64,000 nucleotides of DNA from assembly GCA_037349315.1 (NCBI GenBank), contig JBAIAC010000040.1:15766001-15830000 (forward strand), in the 5' to 3' direction. The number at the start of each line of letters is the position of its first letter. Position 1 is the first letter of the stretch. Source of the stretch: Chelydra serpentina. Its lineage: Eukaryota > Chordata > Testudines > Chelydridae. Shown here piece by piece: positions 1 through 12,240 of the stretch. A model generated the notes under the pieces. It had not been told where the DNA came from, did no database searches, and saw only the letters and a program-made list of their open reading frames with translations. Both the position numbers and the translations under genes were made by a program.

Positions 1-1138
1 AAGTAATTTACTGCCAGGCACATCACTTATGAAATTCTTACAGAAAATTACCACTTCACCAGATGTCAACATTCTAATGGATGTACTTTTCTAAGGCTGC
101 CTGAATTGGAAACCACCATCACCTCTACATATATCTGCTGCTGACCCAGCCCAGGGCCATCTTGAAGGAACATGCTCTGACAAATCAGAGGTTGAAGTCA
201 CAAGACTAAGAGCTAGCCAGAAGCACTAGTTTATTGGCGCTTTCCATGACTCTAAATTGCAATGTGTGAAGACAGCTGTGGGGAGACAAACAGAACCAAT
301 GGTGCCTTTGGGACGGTTTTCTCCCTTCATAATGACCTGCTACTGCAGGATTGACCTCTGAAGACATGAAGATTCATCACAGAAGCCTCAAGCTGTCAAA
401 AGAAAGGTTGACAGGTTCCAACTAGTCAAATTCCCAGAAGTTTAAGGGAAAAAAAAACTCTCACTCTAAAACCCTGTTGGAGAGTAGGAATTGAGGAAGA
501 TGCATTAGGATCAAAATGCAGTGTTGCATCAGTCCAGCAGAGGGCAAATGAACTCAAAGGAGAATGGATGGAGCTTAAGCTCTTTTCTTCCTTTGTGGTG
601 GAATGAGCAGGTTTAACCAACGAGTAATATATGAGAAATGGCTGCAATTCCCAGAAGAGAGACAAACACGCCGTGGGCTCCTGGTAGACCTTTACAAATC
701 TCCCACAAGCCACTGTTTCAGGGATCTGTGCCAAGAGCTGTGCGATAGGTACCCAGGGTGCAGTGTGCTTGCAATGCTTGATTAGAGGGGCTGTGCGCAC
801 AAAGGACAGAACAGAATGGTCAGTGTGAGCACATTTCATCATTGCTATCTATACTAGTGTTATCCCACTGGTTCAACAAGAAGCAGTACAATTCTTTAAT
901 GAAGATACAGCTTTTATCATCATAGGGTGTAAGAATAGATTATGTCGCTCAGGAATAAGGTGTAGGAGAATAGGAAGGGACTCATGGATAGAGTCCTTTA
1001 TACATACATTACTCAAAATATTCTTTCAAATATGAAACCAAATTTCTTCTTGTCCTTAGATTAGGTTAAGTGACATTTACAGTGCTATCAGCTAAAAATG
1101 CAGGACTCGTGTTTTCTTTACAAAAGCTTGTGTGTAAG

Positions 1139-1508
1139 ACCATATCTACACTACAAACATCTGCCAGAACAGTTGCATCGGTCAGGGATATGAAGAGTTG
1201 TAAGCCCGTACTGACCCAGCTGTGCCGGCAATAGCCCCTTGCGTACATGCAGTTACACAAACAAAGCACAGTACACCAGGGCTTTTACCCGCACTGCTAT
1301 GTTGATCAGGGATCATCTCTCTTACACCAGCAAAAACTGCGCTTTATTTTGCTCTTATGGCGGAGTTGCTCTCGCCTCCAGTGGAGAAGTTACATCTCCT
1401 GCCAAAAGCACAGGTTTGCTAGTATAAGCTGTGTCCACACTAGTAGCACTTTGCCAGTACAATATACCGGCACAGCTATAATGGCAAAGCACTTCATGTA
1501 GATATGGC
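1139..1508. mobile_element. MITE-like element with inverted ends
   Basis: The left end (ccatatctacac) and the reverse complement of the right end (gtagatatgg) match, giving terminal inverted repeats around about 370 bp of non-coding sequence. A clear target-site duplication was not seen. Short ORFs across it look fortuitous. Non-autonomous DNA transposon, family unassigned. Confidence 0.5.
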
Positions 1509-1802
1509 CCAAGAAGACTTAGTTTAACAGCAACAGTTCAACACTAGCTTATTAAACTATCTTTCCTGAGTTTTAACATGGTATCAGATATTAAACAAGT
1601 AAGGCCAAACTAAAGGCATTTGCAGATTATCATTTCTATGACAATTTTATACTTAATTTTGTATCAAGGGCATAAAAGGGATAAATAGCTGGCAAATGGT
1701 TAAAATTCAACTCTTAGCTGACTGAGCAGTAGCTATGTTGAGTTGGTCATTTCAGATTCAGAACTGGAACAGAAAAGATATTCCTAGATGCTTGAGCCTC
1801 TA

Positions 1803-2478
1803 TGGGTATGTATACACAGCAATTAGACACCAGCTGACTCAGGCTCATGGAGGTTGGGCTAAAGAGCTATTTAACTGTAGTGTAGATGTTTTGGATTGGG
1901 GTGCAGCCCAAGTTTTGGGACCCCCTCCCACCTCACAGGGTCCTAGAGCCCAAGTCAGCTGGCGCAGGCCAGCTGTAGGTTTTTAATTGCAGTGTAGGCA
2001 ACCTAAGGGTATGTCTATACTGCAACATAAGACCAGGATTAGCAGAACTCGAGTTAGACTCTGGATTTGTTAACCTAGGGCATGAGCATCTATGCTCATT
2101 TATAATCCCATGTTAGCAACTGCTGAACTGTGGATCCCAACCTGAGGCTCCAACATCTACACTACATTATGCAGGCCCAAGTCCAACCATCCATATCCCA
2201 GACTTCCTAGTGCCATCCCAAAAAATGTGGCTGCTCTATCCCTCTGTTCATGGTGCAACATGGGAAAACTTGACTTCCCACCAAACTTGACTGTCCAGAG
2301 GACAAAGTGTCGGCCTGGGGAATTTGTGGAATACTTTTGGCAGACTCCTAGAGCACGAGTCCAGTGGGGCAGCATCTACACTGCAAAACAATAAGGCTTG
2401 AACTCTGGGTTCTGGCCTGACTCAGGCCTGGACCATGGGGTCCTGGAACCCTGTGTCTGAGCAGTGTGTGTGTAGACC
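1803..2478. mobile_element. Two adjacent degenerate MITEs
   Basis: The first piece (about 1803-2009) opens with gggtatgtatacac and closes with a complementary gtgtaggcaacctaag. A second begins immediately after (gggtatgtctatactgc, about 2009) and ends near gtgtgtagac at 2478. This 'gggtatgtctacac' end type recurs in turtle DNA transposons. Boundaries are approximate. Confidence 0.4.
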
Positions 2479-2785
2479 AGGGGTGGCCAACCTGAGCCTG
2501 AGGAGGAGACAGAATTTACTAATGTACATTGCCAAAGAGCCACAGTAATACATCAGCAGCCCGCCCGCCCGCCCCCCCCCCCCGCCCCCATCAGCTCCCC
2601 CACCCTGCTCCCAGCACCTCCAACCCACTGGCAGCCTCGCTGATCAGCGCCTCCCCCTCCCAATCAGCTGTTTCATGGCATGCAGGAAGCTCTGGAAGAG
2701 AGGAGGGAGGAGTGAGGGCACTGCAGGCTCAGGGGAGGGGGCAAGAAAGGGTGGAGTGGGAGCAGTGCATTCACTGAGGCAGAGG
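2479..2785 (+). mobile_element. hAT-type fragment (caggggtggcc end)
   Basis: It begins with the hAT-like terminus caggggtggccaacc and continues with a GC-rich non-coding body containing a poly-C/CCGCC stretch at about 2562-2590. The complementary right terminus is absent, so the copy is truncated. Confidence 0.45.
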
Positions 2786-2870
2786 TTAAGTGACTTGCCC
2801 ACATCAGTGACAGCGATAAAAATAGAATCCAGGTCTTCCAACTTCTAATTCTATTAGACACTGCTGTATT
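2786..2870 (-). repeat. MIR-like SINE fragment
   Basis: The segment ttaagtgacttgccca followed by aatccaggtcttcc is the reverse complement of the conserved front half of a MIR/CORE-SINE. Confidence 0.5.
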
Positions 2871-3179
2871 CCTGCAGAATGTAGTCCATTAAAGGGTATG
2901 ACCCATTCTAAACTAGAGATTTCCAAACTAGTGAGCACTCCTTGTTAATTAGGGACACCATGTGTACCACATGCACCAGGCTTGTCCCATGAGCTTTGAA
3001 ACAGGGTTACTCAAATAGCTTCTGTTTAATAAAAGGCTCCTACAATTCTGTCAGCAGCATGGGATTTAAAAGAAAGCCAGAAAAGTCTCAGAACAAGTTG
3101 CCAGATCTGAGCGCAGAGAACTTTTTTTCAGCTATTCAGACAGAAGTCAACATTTGTGCGCTCCATGCAGCTGACTTAG

Positions 3180-3352
3180 GGAGGGATAGCTCAGTGGTTT
3201 GAGCACTGGCCTGCTAAACCCAGGGTTGTGAGTTCAATCCTTGAGGGGGCCATTTAGGGATCTCGGGCAAAAATTGGGGATTGGTCCTGCTTTGAGCAGG
3301 GGGTTGGACTAGATGACCTGCTAAGGTCCCTTCCAACCCTGATATTCTATGA
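3180..3352 (+). mobile_element. Tortoise Pol III/SINE (Cry family)
   Basis: A tRNA-like head carries an A box at 3187-3197 (tagctcagtgg) and a B box at about 3230-3240 (gagttcaatcc). Next come a unique middle and a CR1-type tail (ggactagatgacct, ccttccaacc, ending attctatga). Known biology: this composite is the tRNA-Lys-derived tortoise SINE mobilised by CR1 LINE machinery. It is a strong marker for hidden-necked turtles. It is not a functional tRNA gene: there is no complete cloverleaf, and it is fused to the LINE tail. Confidence 0.85.
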
Positions 3353-3924
3353 AATGTTACAAGAACAAGGTTAGTTGGCAAGAATACGTCTTCGAGCCCA
3401 TCTTCAACAACAGCTTCACCATGCCAGCTCCTTTGTGAAAAGAGGCTGACTATGGAGCAAACATGGAGACACCTCCACACAAACACTGTTTCAGTGATCA
3501 CCACTAACCACCTAAACCTGCATCCCTGGCATTATGACTAGCTATGGGAACACACGGGCATTGGTTCTTCTTACAAGAAGATGGTGGAGTGGCTGTATTT
3601 GTGAAAGACAACAATGATTGAACTTGGTGGCTTGTTTTGAGGAAGACTGCATTCTAATTTCCACAACTCCATGAACTCTAAGGATCTTCACAAAAACAAG
3701 GAAATGCTTGAAATGTTAGATGCAAAAGTATTTAGAACATATACCTCAATTTTTTGAAAAACTATGAAAAATATTTGCATTTATTTCTAGAAAACAAAGG
3801 CCTTTTTACCTAAGAAAGAGTTAGGAAATAAGAATTCCATGAAATACTTTTCCTTTCCCACAAAACATTTCTTCCCAAAGCTAGACACCTCCTAGTACTT
3901 TGTGAGGTTAAAACATTGATTGAT

Positions 3925-4215
3925 TAGTAAGTTATTATATGCATTACTGCAGCACTCAGAGGCTCCAACCAGCATCAGGGCCATATTGTGTTAGGTACTA
4001 TACAAACATAGTAAGAAACAGTCCATGCCTTGAACACCCTTTTTATTCTACATTGACAAAACATGGGAGAGTAGTATTACACATTCAAGCAGAAGGCTGG
4101 GAACAAGGCACAGAGAGGGTAAATGACTTGCCCAAGTGACACAGGAAGTATATAATAGGAGGCTGGGTTCAATTCCTGGCTTTAAGTCCCAGTCCAATGA
4201 ACTAACCACTAGAAA
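3925..4215. repeat. Ancient amniote interspersed repeats
   Basis: About 3925-4040 matches the dispersed '...ttgtgctaggcgctgtacaaacac...' repeat also seen near 36150 and 58450. About 4095-4215 is a minus-strand MIR-like segment (gacttgcccaagtgacacaggaag, then ggttcaattcctggct). Family names are not assigned. Confidence 0.45.
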
Positions 4216-4849
4216 ATGCTTATTTAAACATTTGGTTAGGTAGGACTGAGTAGATGCAGTGTTAACAAAGGGGGGAGAGGGGGAAATCAAATTATTTGCT
4301 TTATAAGACTTTAGAAACATTCCCTATGCAAGTTTATCCATATTCCCTCCCACCTAAGGCCTTCCTTTCTAAGGCCCAGGAAATCCTCTTTCTCCATTTA
4401 CAGAGACAGATGGATCTCTCCCCAAACCAACACGCAAGAAGCATTATCAGGAACAGAAATCTGGGTGTAGAAAATGTGCATATTTGATTTGGAGTCTTTC
4501 TGAAAACTTGCATGTATTAGCCAGGATCTCAGCACACTCTCTTAAAATAATAATTAAAAAAAGGTAGAGTTCTAACCTTCCTTGGCTGCATCTACACTGG
4601 CAAAGTTGGGATACATAATTTACAGCTCTCTTTTGGTAGTAAGTGTCGAAGCTCTAGCATAGAGGGCGCCAAGATTTTCAGAAACAGATGGTTTATGATA
4701 GGTTTAGGAGCCTACCCTTAGGCACGGATTTAAGATCTTGGTCAGCTGTTTTAACATTAATCCTTTTTTCTTTTGTTTTATTTTCTTTAGCCACCTCAGT
4801 AAGCTGAGCAAGTTTCAATCTCATTTTCAAGACATTATATTATTGTGGA

Positions 4850-5115
4850 GTCCAGCTGCATGAATAACCAATTTCTCAGTTTGCTGACCATTCCATAAAA
4901 TTGAAAAACTCATTCTAAGTCAATCCAAAGCAATGTTTGGATTTCTCAGCAAATGAAAGAGTAAAAAGATTTGTTCCAGGTCAAATTAAAATGTTTTGTT
5001 CAAAAAAGCAATGTTTCATTTACTCTTTAAGGTGTTCCATTTTGAATCAAAAAATTGTTGCGTTTGATTTAAAGTGTCAACACAAACTACGAAGTTCCAT
5101 TTTTGACCAGCACCT
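4850..5115. repeat. A/T-rich dispersed repeat
   Basis: The run of gaaa/tttc-rich words (ccattttgaatcaaaaa, gttccatttttgacc) resembles the repeat at 17700-18085. I infer a common degenerate non-coding family; no termini could be fixed. Confidence 0.3.
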
Positions 5116-5765
5116 ACTTTTATACTGTATGTAATAAGGTTAGTGTGATGCACTAAATGCAGGAAGCAGTTAGAAGGCTCAAGTTATAAAAACAAAATAT
5201 AAGAAGTGCACGAAGACTGGTATTTCAAAGCCATGCTCCAGCTTTGAAAACCCTGGAATATCTTGATTAAAAATCTCTGGCCTCAAGAATGGGAGTTTAG
5301 CCATTTCCTAGAACCCCTTTTCATGGCTGTCTGATCACTACTGACTCTTCCCAGTGTAGGAGTCACTCTCTCAGAGGCATCTTTCCTAGCATACTGTTCT
5401 TGTAACTAGCCCTTTTAATTTTACAGACAGGCAACTGCAATCTTGAAGTGGCCATTTCACAAGCTGACTTCTGCTGACTACATCTCCTTTCTTATTCTTA
5501 TACAGCTGATATATGCTCAGTATTGCTGCACACATTTTTGTATGTCTCATTCTATTACTGAGGGGAATTTTAAGAAACTTCATTCTTTCGTGCAGTGTTC
5601 CTGTTACTTACTCCCCACTTCAAGTCTCATTCTTCTATCAATGTATGCTGTGGAAGTTACTGGAACATTCTGCAAAAGGGAATAAGCAGCAAAAGTATAT
5701 AAATTCTAAGTGCCCTCAGAACAAGGGACGAGAAATAAAGAGTCAATTACAGGCAGAATTATCAC

Positions 5766-6058
5766 TAAGGTTACGTCCATACTTACCGGCTGGTTCAGTG
5801 GCAAGCAATTGATCTTCTGGGATCGATTTATCGCGTCTTGTCTAGACGCGATAAATCGATCCTGGAAGTGCTCGCCGTCGACAATCCTGCTCCGCGAGAG
5901 GAGTAGGCGGAGTCGACAGGGGAGCCTTCCTGCCGTGTCTGGACCCACGGTAAGTACCTTTTAGTTCAAACTAAGACTTCAAATTCAGCTACGTTATTAA
6001 CGTAGCTGAAGTTGTGTATCTTAGTTCGAACTGGGGGCTTAGTGTGGATCAAGCCTAA
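5766..6058 (+). mobile_element. Harbinger-like palindromic MITE, copy 1
   Basis: Imperfect inverted ends (GGTTACGTCCATAC at 5769 versus GGCTTGATCCACAC from the right end at 6055) are flanked by TAA on both sides (5766-5768 and 6056-6058), as expected of PIF/Harbinger target duplications. In the middle, 5821-5861 is a perfect 18-bp arm palindrome with a 5-bp spacer (arms gatcgatttatcgcgtct). A second, oppositely oriented copy sits at about 44887-45143. Family assignment is by TSD and end type only. Confidence 0.6.
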
Positions 6059-6239
6059 GTATTATGTTTTCATTGAATTGTTCTTTAAGGTTGTGACCAG
6101 TCAAATGGCTTTGTACTATAAGAGTTTGGAAGAATAAAGGAAGGGTCAAATATTTACATTACAATGAGGAGAAAGTTTAAAGTATGTCTGCAAGTCTTCA
6201 AAATCCAATCATACAGATTCATTTTTTAAAGTGTCATCT

Positions 6240-7278
6240 ACTTTGAAATGTGGTCTCCATGAAACTACTATACTGTGGGTGTACAACTTGTTAAAAGATT
6301 GTATTCAGAGTAGTTATCAATGGTTTGTTCACGAACTGTAGAGGAGACAGCTCTGGGTCCAGCACTATTCAATATTTTCATTAATGGCTTGGATAATAGA
6401 GTGGAGAGTATGCTTATAAAATCTGTGGATGACACCAAGCTGGGAGGGTTTGCATGCACTTTGGAGGACAGTATTAGAATTCAAAAAGATCTTGACAATC
6501 TGGAGAATTGGTCTGAAATCAGTAAGAAGAAATTAAAGAGACAAGTGAACTACTATGCATGTAGAAAGGAAAAATCAAACTACAAAATGGGGAATAATTG
6601 GTTAAGTAGTAGTACTGCTGAAAAGGATCTGGGGGTTATATTGGATCACAAATTGAATACGAGTCAGTGTCATGCTGAGGCAAAAAAGGTTATTATTCCA
6701 AAGTGTATCCATAGAAGTGTTGTATGTAAAACACCGATGGTATTTGTCCCCCTCTGTTCAACGCTGGAGAAGCCTCAGCTGGAGTAGTGTGTCTAATTCT
6801 GGGTACCATACTTTAGGAAAGATGTGGACAAACTGGAGTGACTCCAGAAGGGAGCAACAAAAATGACTAAAGATTTAGAAAACCTGCACTATGAGGAAGG
6901 TTAAAAAACTGGGGCATGTTTACTCTTGAGAAAAGAAGAATGGGAATAGACCCAATAAGTGTCTTCAAATATATTAAGGGCTGTTATAAAGAGGACTGAT
7001 CAATTGTTCTCCAAGTTCTGAAGGCAAGACAAGTAGTAATGGCCTTAATGTGCAGCAAGGGAGATTTAGGTTAGTTAGATATTAGGAAAAATTTTCTAAC
7101 TAAGAGTAGTCAAGCTCTACAATAACCTTCCAAGGGAGGTTGGGGAATCCCCATCACTGGAGGATTATAAGAATAGGTTAGACATAAATCTGACAGGTTT
7201 ACTTGGTGCTGCCTCAGTACAGAGGGTTGGACTTGATGACTGAAGTCCCTTCCAGCCCCACATTTCTATGGTTCTATG
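6240..7278 (+). pseudogene. Degenerate CR1 LINE 3' half (RT remnant and tail)
   Basis: The 155-residue open segment 6320-6787 shows CR1 reverse transcriptase landmarks: LGPALFNIFINGLD, then a DDTKLGG box, then EKDLGVILDHKLN. The catalytic box reads SVDD instead of the usual ADD-type motif. Beyond 6787 the frame is broken, but the nucleotide sequence still follows CR1 through RT thumb-like sequence to the 3' tail (ggttggacttgatgac, cccttccagcc, ttctatggttctatga). Length and decay mark it as an old, 5'-truncated, inactive insertion. The start near 6240 is approximate. Confidence 0.85.
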
Positions 7279-9158
7279 AACATGGGGCTAGATTATACCC
7301 CTAATAATAAATCAGCAACTATTTTTGTGTCTACAAATTTCAGCCCAAGAACTATAAATAAATTGCACTGAAGTTAAATTACCGTCAAATCTAAACGGAT
7401 TATGGTTAACACATTTCACATTGAATCTTTCCTAGGTACCATATTAATGGGACATTTCAAATGGGTATTAAGAGTTGGACAAAGTATATTTGTTTTACAC
7501 GTGAATCCATTTTTTGTCAGCCGCAGTCTTTTCCTTTATATTTTGAATGTGTGACTATAATCGGACATTAAAAATTCTAGGTAACTGCACAATCACTACA
7601 TTCAATTCTACACTCTGAATTTTTAACGTAACTTTTATCCTTTTAATGAAAATTCAATTAAACTAACATTCTATTATTAAAACAAAATAATTTACTCTTC
7701 ACCATTTAATCACTTCCTTCTGATTGGACAATGAAAATAGATTTTCTGGTTAGTTTCACTTTGAGTCTTCCACAAAGAGCACAAAACTAAAAAGTATGTT
7801 ATAAATACTGAAGCAATGTTTAAATCCCAACACCGTCTCATTGATCTGAAGTGTTTCACAAAGATGTTTCCATTGATATTAGGTTTTGTTAGCTCCAAAT
7901 TACCTGTCCAGATGCTTTAAATTTTATTAGCAAAACATTTAGAATGACTGACTATTACCTATAAAATGCAGGAGTATGTAGTTTCTAAGGACAGGTGTAT
8001 TGAAATACAAAATAGCTCTAAAGATTAAGCCTTCACTACAGGGTTTTATGATTGGGTTTGAGAGATGTCAAGTTACGAAAAGATTTTTTTGTAATGTGGT
8101 AGTCCATCAGAGCAAACTTTTAATCAATGGAGAACCCAGTCTGAAGTGTTATTCATTTCAGGGGAATTTGATTGAGATATAATTGTATGAAGTTATGCAA
8201 TAGTTTCAGATATATGCATGTGCACACACCTAAATATTAGCACATTTTCATGGAAGTAAATATTTGGTCATGCTACCAGTGCTGTTGTAGTTATAGCTGA
8301 GGAGGAGCTTTATCCAAGGCCTCTTTTTAGAGGAGTTATAATCCAGAAATCATCATTTGGGCTTCACTCTCTCAAGTTTGCTCAACAAAGCCCAAAGAAC
8401 ATTTACTGAGTGGAAAAAGCAAAGAATGGTGGTGAGGCTTTTGAGATGAAATAAATCTTAAGAGAATTTCAGCCATTTGAGTAATCTGAGCATAAAGACA
8501 TTTTTGTATTTAGATAACTTGAACAGATGCACTTGAACTTTTAAAATATTACCTAGTAATTAATGGGGATGTCGGTATTCCCGAAAGTGGAAAAAAGGGT
8601 TGGGAAGTTGTAAAAACTAAAATAGCATAGTGGGTTTTACATGTTATTTCCTTTTTAAGCTACACAATCACAACTTAACTCTTCTATTCAAAACACAGCT
8701 ATTTACTTGAATACAAGAATGTGTCTTTGGCCTTCATTTATTAAAAAATGGTATTAAATACAGAAGGCTACATTAATCCAATAATTTTGTTATAAATCTC
8801 AATGATAAGTTTTTACTCCATATAGCAACTGACTTCTATAGCTCATATTAAAATAGGAGTAAATATATAAAACACTAAATACATATAAAGGGACAGAACT
8901 AGCTGATGTGGGAACAACGCTGTTAATATTTGTAAACGGTGTCATAAGTGATTTAAATCTAGAAAAATAGTACCTAAGCAGTTTAAAATCCTCTCTTGAA
9001 TTTCTTGATTTTATATAAAGTTTCAATGTTAAAGCTTTGGCATTTAATCAATGCAACACTAGTTAATACTGTTAATTTTTGTAGTGATAAGTACAGTGAC
9101 TTGGCCATATCCTTTGAGTACCTTGTTTGTTAGTTCTTTAAAGTCCTATTTATGTAGT

Positions 9159-9166
9159 ATTTCAAG
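9159..9166. repeat. Target-site duplication of foldback hAT (left)
   Basis: The sequence atttcaag directly precedes the element and is repeated exactly at 10743-10750 after it. An 8-bp duplication is the hAT hallmark. Confidence 0.9.
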
Positions 9167-10742
9167 TAGGGCTGTTGATTAACCACAGTTAACTCACACA
9201 ATTCAAAAAATTTAATCGCAATTAATTGCACTGCAAACAATAGAATATCAATTGCAATGTATTACGTGTTTTGGATGTTTTTCTATATTTTAAAATATAT
9301 TGATTTCAATTATAATACAATATAAAGTGTACACTGCTCACTTTTATTACAAATATTTACATTATAAAAATTATGAAAAGACAATTACTGCAGTGCAATC
9401 TCTATTGTGAAAGTGCAATTTACAAATGTAGATTTTTTTTTGGTTACATAACTGCACTCAAAAATAAAACACAAAACTTTAGAGCCTACAAGTACACTCA
9501 GTCCTACTTTTTGTTCAGACAATTGCTAAGACAAACAAGTTTGTTTACATTTGTGGAAGATAATGCTGCCCACTTCTTATTTACAATGTCACCAGAAAGT
9601 GAGAACAGGTGTTTGCATGAGACTTTTGTAGCTGGCATTGCAAGATATTTACATGCCAGATATGCTAAACATTTGTATGCCTCTTCATGCTTCAGACACC
9701 ATGCCAGAGGACATGCTTCCATGCTGATGATGCTCGTTAAAAAAATAATGCATTCATTAAATTTGTGACTGAACTCCTTGGAGGAGAATTGTATGTCTCC
9801 GACTGTTTTACCCACATTCTGCCATATATTTCTAGTTATAGTAGTCTCAGATAACTCAGGACATGTTGTTCATTTTAAGAACATTTTCACTGCAGATTTG
9901 ACAAAACGCAAGGAAGGTACCAATGTGAGATTTCTAAAGATAGCCACAGCACTTGACCCAAGGTTTAAGAATCTGAAGTGCCTCCAAAACCTGAGAAGGA
10001 TGAGAGGTGTGGAGCATGCTTTCAGAAGTCTTAAAAACAGCACTCCAATGCAGAAACTACAGAACCCAAACCACCAAAAAAGAAAACCAGCTTTCTGCTG
10101 GTGGCATCCTGACACAGATTATGAAAATGAACATGCATCAGTCCGCACTGCTTTGGATTGTTATCGAGCAGAACCTGTCATCAGGATGGATGCAGGTCCT
10201 CTGGAATGGTGGATAAAACATGGAGACATGAATCTTTAGCACATCTAGAATTTAAATATCTTGCGATGCCGACTGCAACAGTGCCATGCAAATGCCTGTT
10301 CTCACTTTCAGGTGACATTGTGAACAAGAAGCAGGCAGCATTATCTCCTGCAAATGTAAATGAACTTGTTTGTCCGAGCGATTGGCTGAACAAGGAGGAG
10401 GACTGAGTGGACATGTAGGCACTAAAGTTTTACGTTTTGTTTTTGAATGCAGTTATTTTTTGTACATAATTCTACATTTGTAACTTCAACTTTCATGATA
10501 AAGAGATTGCACTACAGTACTTGTATTAGGTGAACTGAAAAATACTCTTGTTTTTTACAGTGCAAATATTTGTAATCAAAAATATAAAGTGATCACTGTA
10601 TACTTTGTATTGTGTGTTGTAATTGAAATCAATATATTTGAAAATGTAGAAAACATCCAAAAATATTTAAATCAATGGTATTCTGTTATTGTTTAACAGT
10701 GCGATTAATCATGATACTTTTTTTAATCGCTTGACAGCCCTA
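9167..10742 (+). mobile_element. Foldback hAT transposon, 1576 bp
   Basis: Ends are tagggctgt and its inverted complement acagcccta, inside a perfect 8-bp TSD. The two flanks form long inverted arms (about 9167-9737 and 10177-10742). Each arm carries, in opposite orientation, the C-terminal hAT transposase dimerisation segment: minus-strand KYLAMPATKVSCKHLFSLSG in the left arm, plus-strand KYLAMPTATVPCKCLFSLSG in the right. The 440-bp centre keeps a hAT-core fragment (ATALDPRFKNL). Known biology: in hAT transposases this C-terminal region mediates dimerisation. The copy is non-autonomous. Confidence 0.85.
9778..10406 (+). pseudogene. hAT transposase C-terminal remnant
   Basis: An open segment 9778-10239 (153 codons) contains ATALDPRFKNLKC and PLEWWIKHG, features of the hAT catalytic/C-terminal region. 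It stops early. Homology continues in another frame to 10406 with a segment reading KYLAMPTATVPCKC, FSLSGDIVNKKQAALSP, NVNELVC and DWLNKEED. So at least one frameshift splits the gene, and the N-terminal zinc-finger and most of the catalytic domain are missing. A fragment of a much longer transposase, without activity of its own. The left arm holds a second, inverted copy of the same C-terminus (about 9504-9760, minus). Confidence 0.8.
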
Positions 10743-11905
10743 ATTTCAAGATAGCAACCTTCACATTCCCACTCAATCCCAAAAAGTCTTAGATAGCAAA
10801 TAAGCATTATATAAAATATCAAATACATCTTACTACTTGTTCTACCTTTTAAAATTTGAGCTACTTATTCTTGTTAAAGAACTTTGACATATTTATATTC
10901 TTTTCCTGGAAAAAACTACTGATTGCCTTGCTATAGCATAACTAACAAGAACTACAGTAAGTAGCCACTATACAAACAACTTTTAAACTCTATTAAACAC
11001 CAAATGCACTGAAACAAGGAGCTGACACCTGCAAAAAGCAGCAATGTTTCAGGAACACTTCTGCCTAAACTCGTCAAAGAAATAAAAAAAATTTTTTTTC
11101 TTTAAAACACCCTAACTGTATTATGGAGAGAAAAAACAAGAGAGACAAGAAGCGCTCTCTTTCTCTAACATACATATATAAGCAGCACGATCACAAACCA
11201 AATCTACTGGATTTGTAAATCCTAACAGTTTCTATAGCTGCAAAATTGTTCCTTAGCCCCGGCCTTTCATTATCCAGGTCAAAGAAATCTTACAAAAAGG
11301 AAGCGATGAAAGGCATTTATCTAGTATCTGGCTCAGCAAAGTCCTAGATTACTTTGTGCCAAATGGGAAAAAAATTAAAACCCTGGCCAAGTTCTTCCAG
11401 GGTAAGTCCAAACTTATGAGTGCATGGATGGACTTGAGACAGGCTGGATAAATCCTGTTTTCTTTAATTATTTTGCTTTCTATTCCAAGGAGAATATCCA
11501 TTGGCTACTTTGCAACCTTGTACCCTAGCCAAAGATTAATAAAAAAACATTTTAATCAGATGCTGACCAAATAAAAATCAATGAAACCCACCACAACCCC
11601 CCTATTTATTTAGGAAAGACTAGACACTGGGTGCACTTCCCTATCTCCCACCCCCAAAGCATTACAGATGGACAGTATGACAAACCGTTTCAATAAAATG
11701 CCATTTAGAAGTGCAAAACCAGCCCACTTCCACTTAAAAAAAATCAAATATGAGGCTTTATAAACTAAAAGCCCACAGAGGCTTGTATTCCTACAAATAA
11801 CTGATTACGTTTTATTTACAGATGATAATCCTTCCCACCTGAAGAAGCAAACAGAAAATCCCACAGACTATACTAGAGACTGCCACGAGAGACTCAATCT
11901 CCGTC

Positions 11906-12240
11906 CTTTAGACCAGGGGGTCTCAATCTTTTTTCTTTCGGAGCCCCTCCCCCCAACATGTTACAAGAACTCCATGGCCCACTTGTGCCACAATATAAAA
12001 GCCAGGGCATACATTACTGGATAACCAGCAGGGCAATTGCCCAGGGCCCCATGCCACAGGCCGATGCTTCAGCCCTGGACGGTGGGGCTTGGGGGGCGCC
12101 CGGCTTCAGCTCCATGCGGGTGGGCTTCAGCTTTGTGCCCCGGGCCCAAGCAAGTCTAACGCCAGGCCTGCCTGGCGGATCCCCTAAAACCTGCTCATGC
12201 CCCCCCCCCGGCCCCCTTGTTGAGAACCACTGCTTTAGAC
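11906..12240. mobile_element. hAT MITE in PPP1CC intron 1
   Basis: Termini cagggggtctcaa (11914) and the inverted right end ttgagaaccactg (to 12232) are flanked by the exact 8-bp duplication ctttagac (11906-11913 and 12233-12240). The 319-bp body is GC-rich and non-coding. It lies about 500 bp downstream of the PPP1CC exon 1 splice donor. Confidence 0.85.

Noticed and set aside
3180..3245. tRNA-like sequence with A and B boxes
   Set aside because: Part of a SINE with LINE tail and imperfect stems; not a functional tRNA gene.
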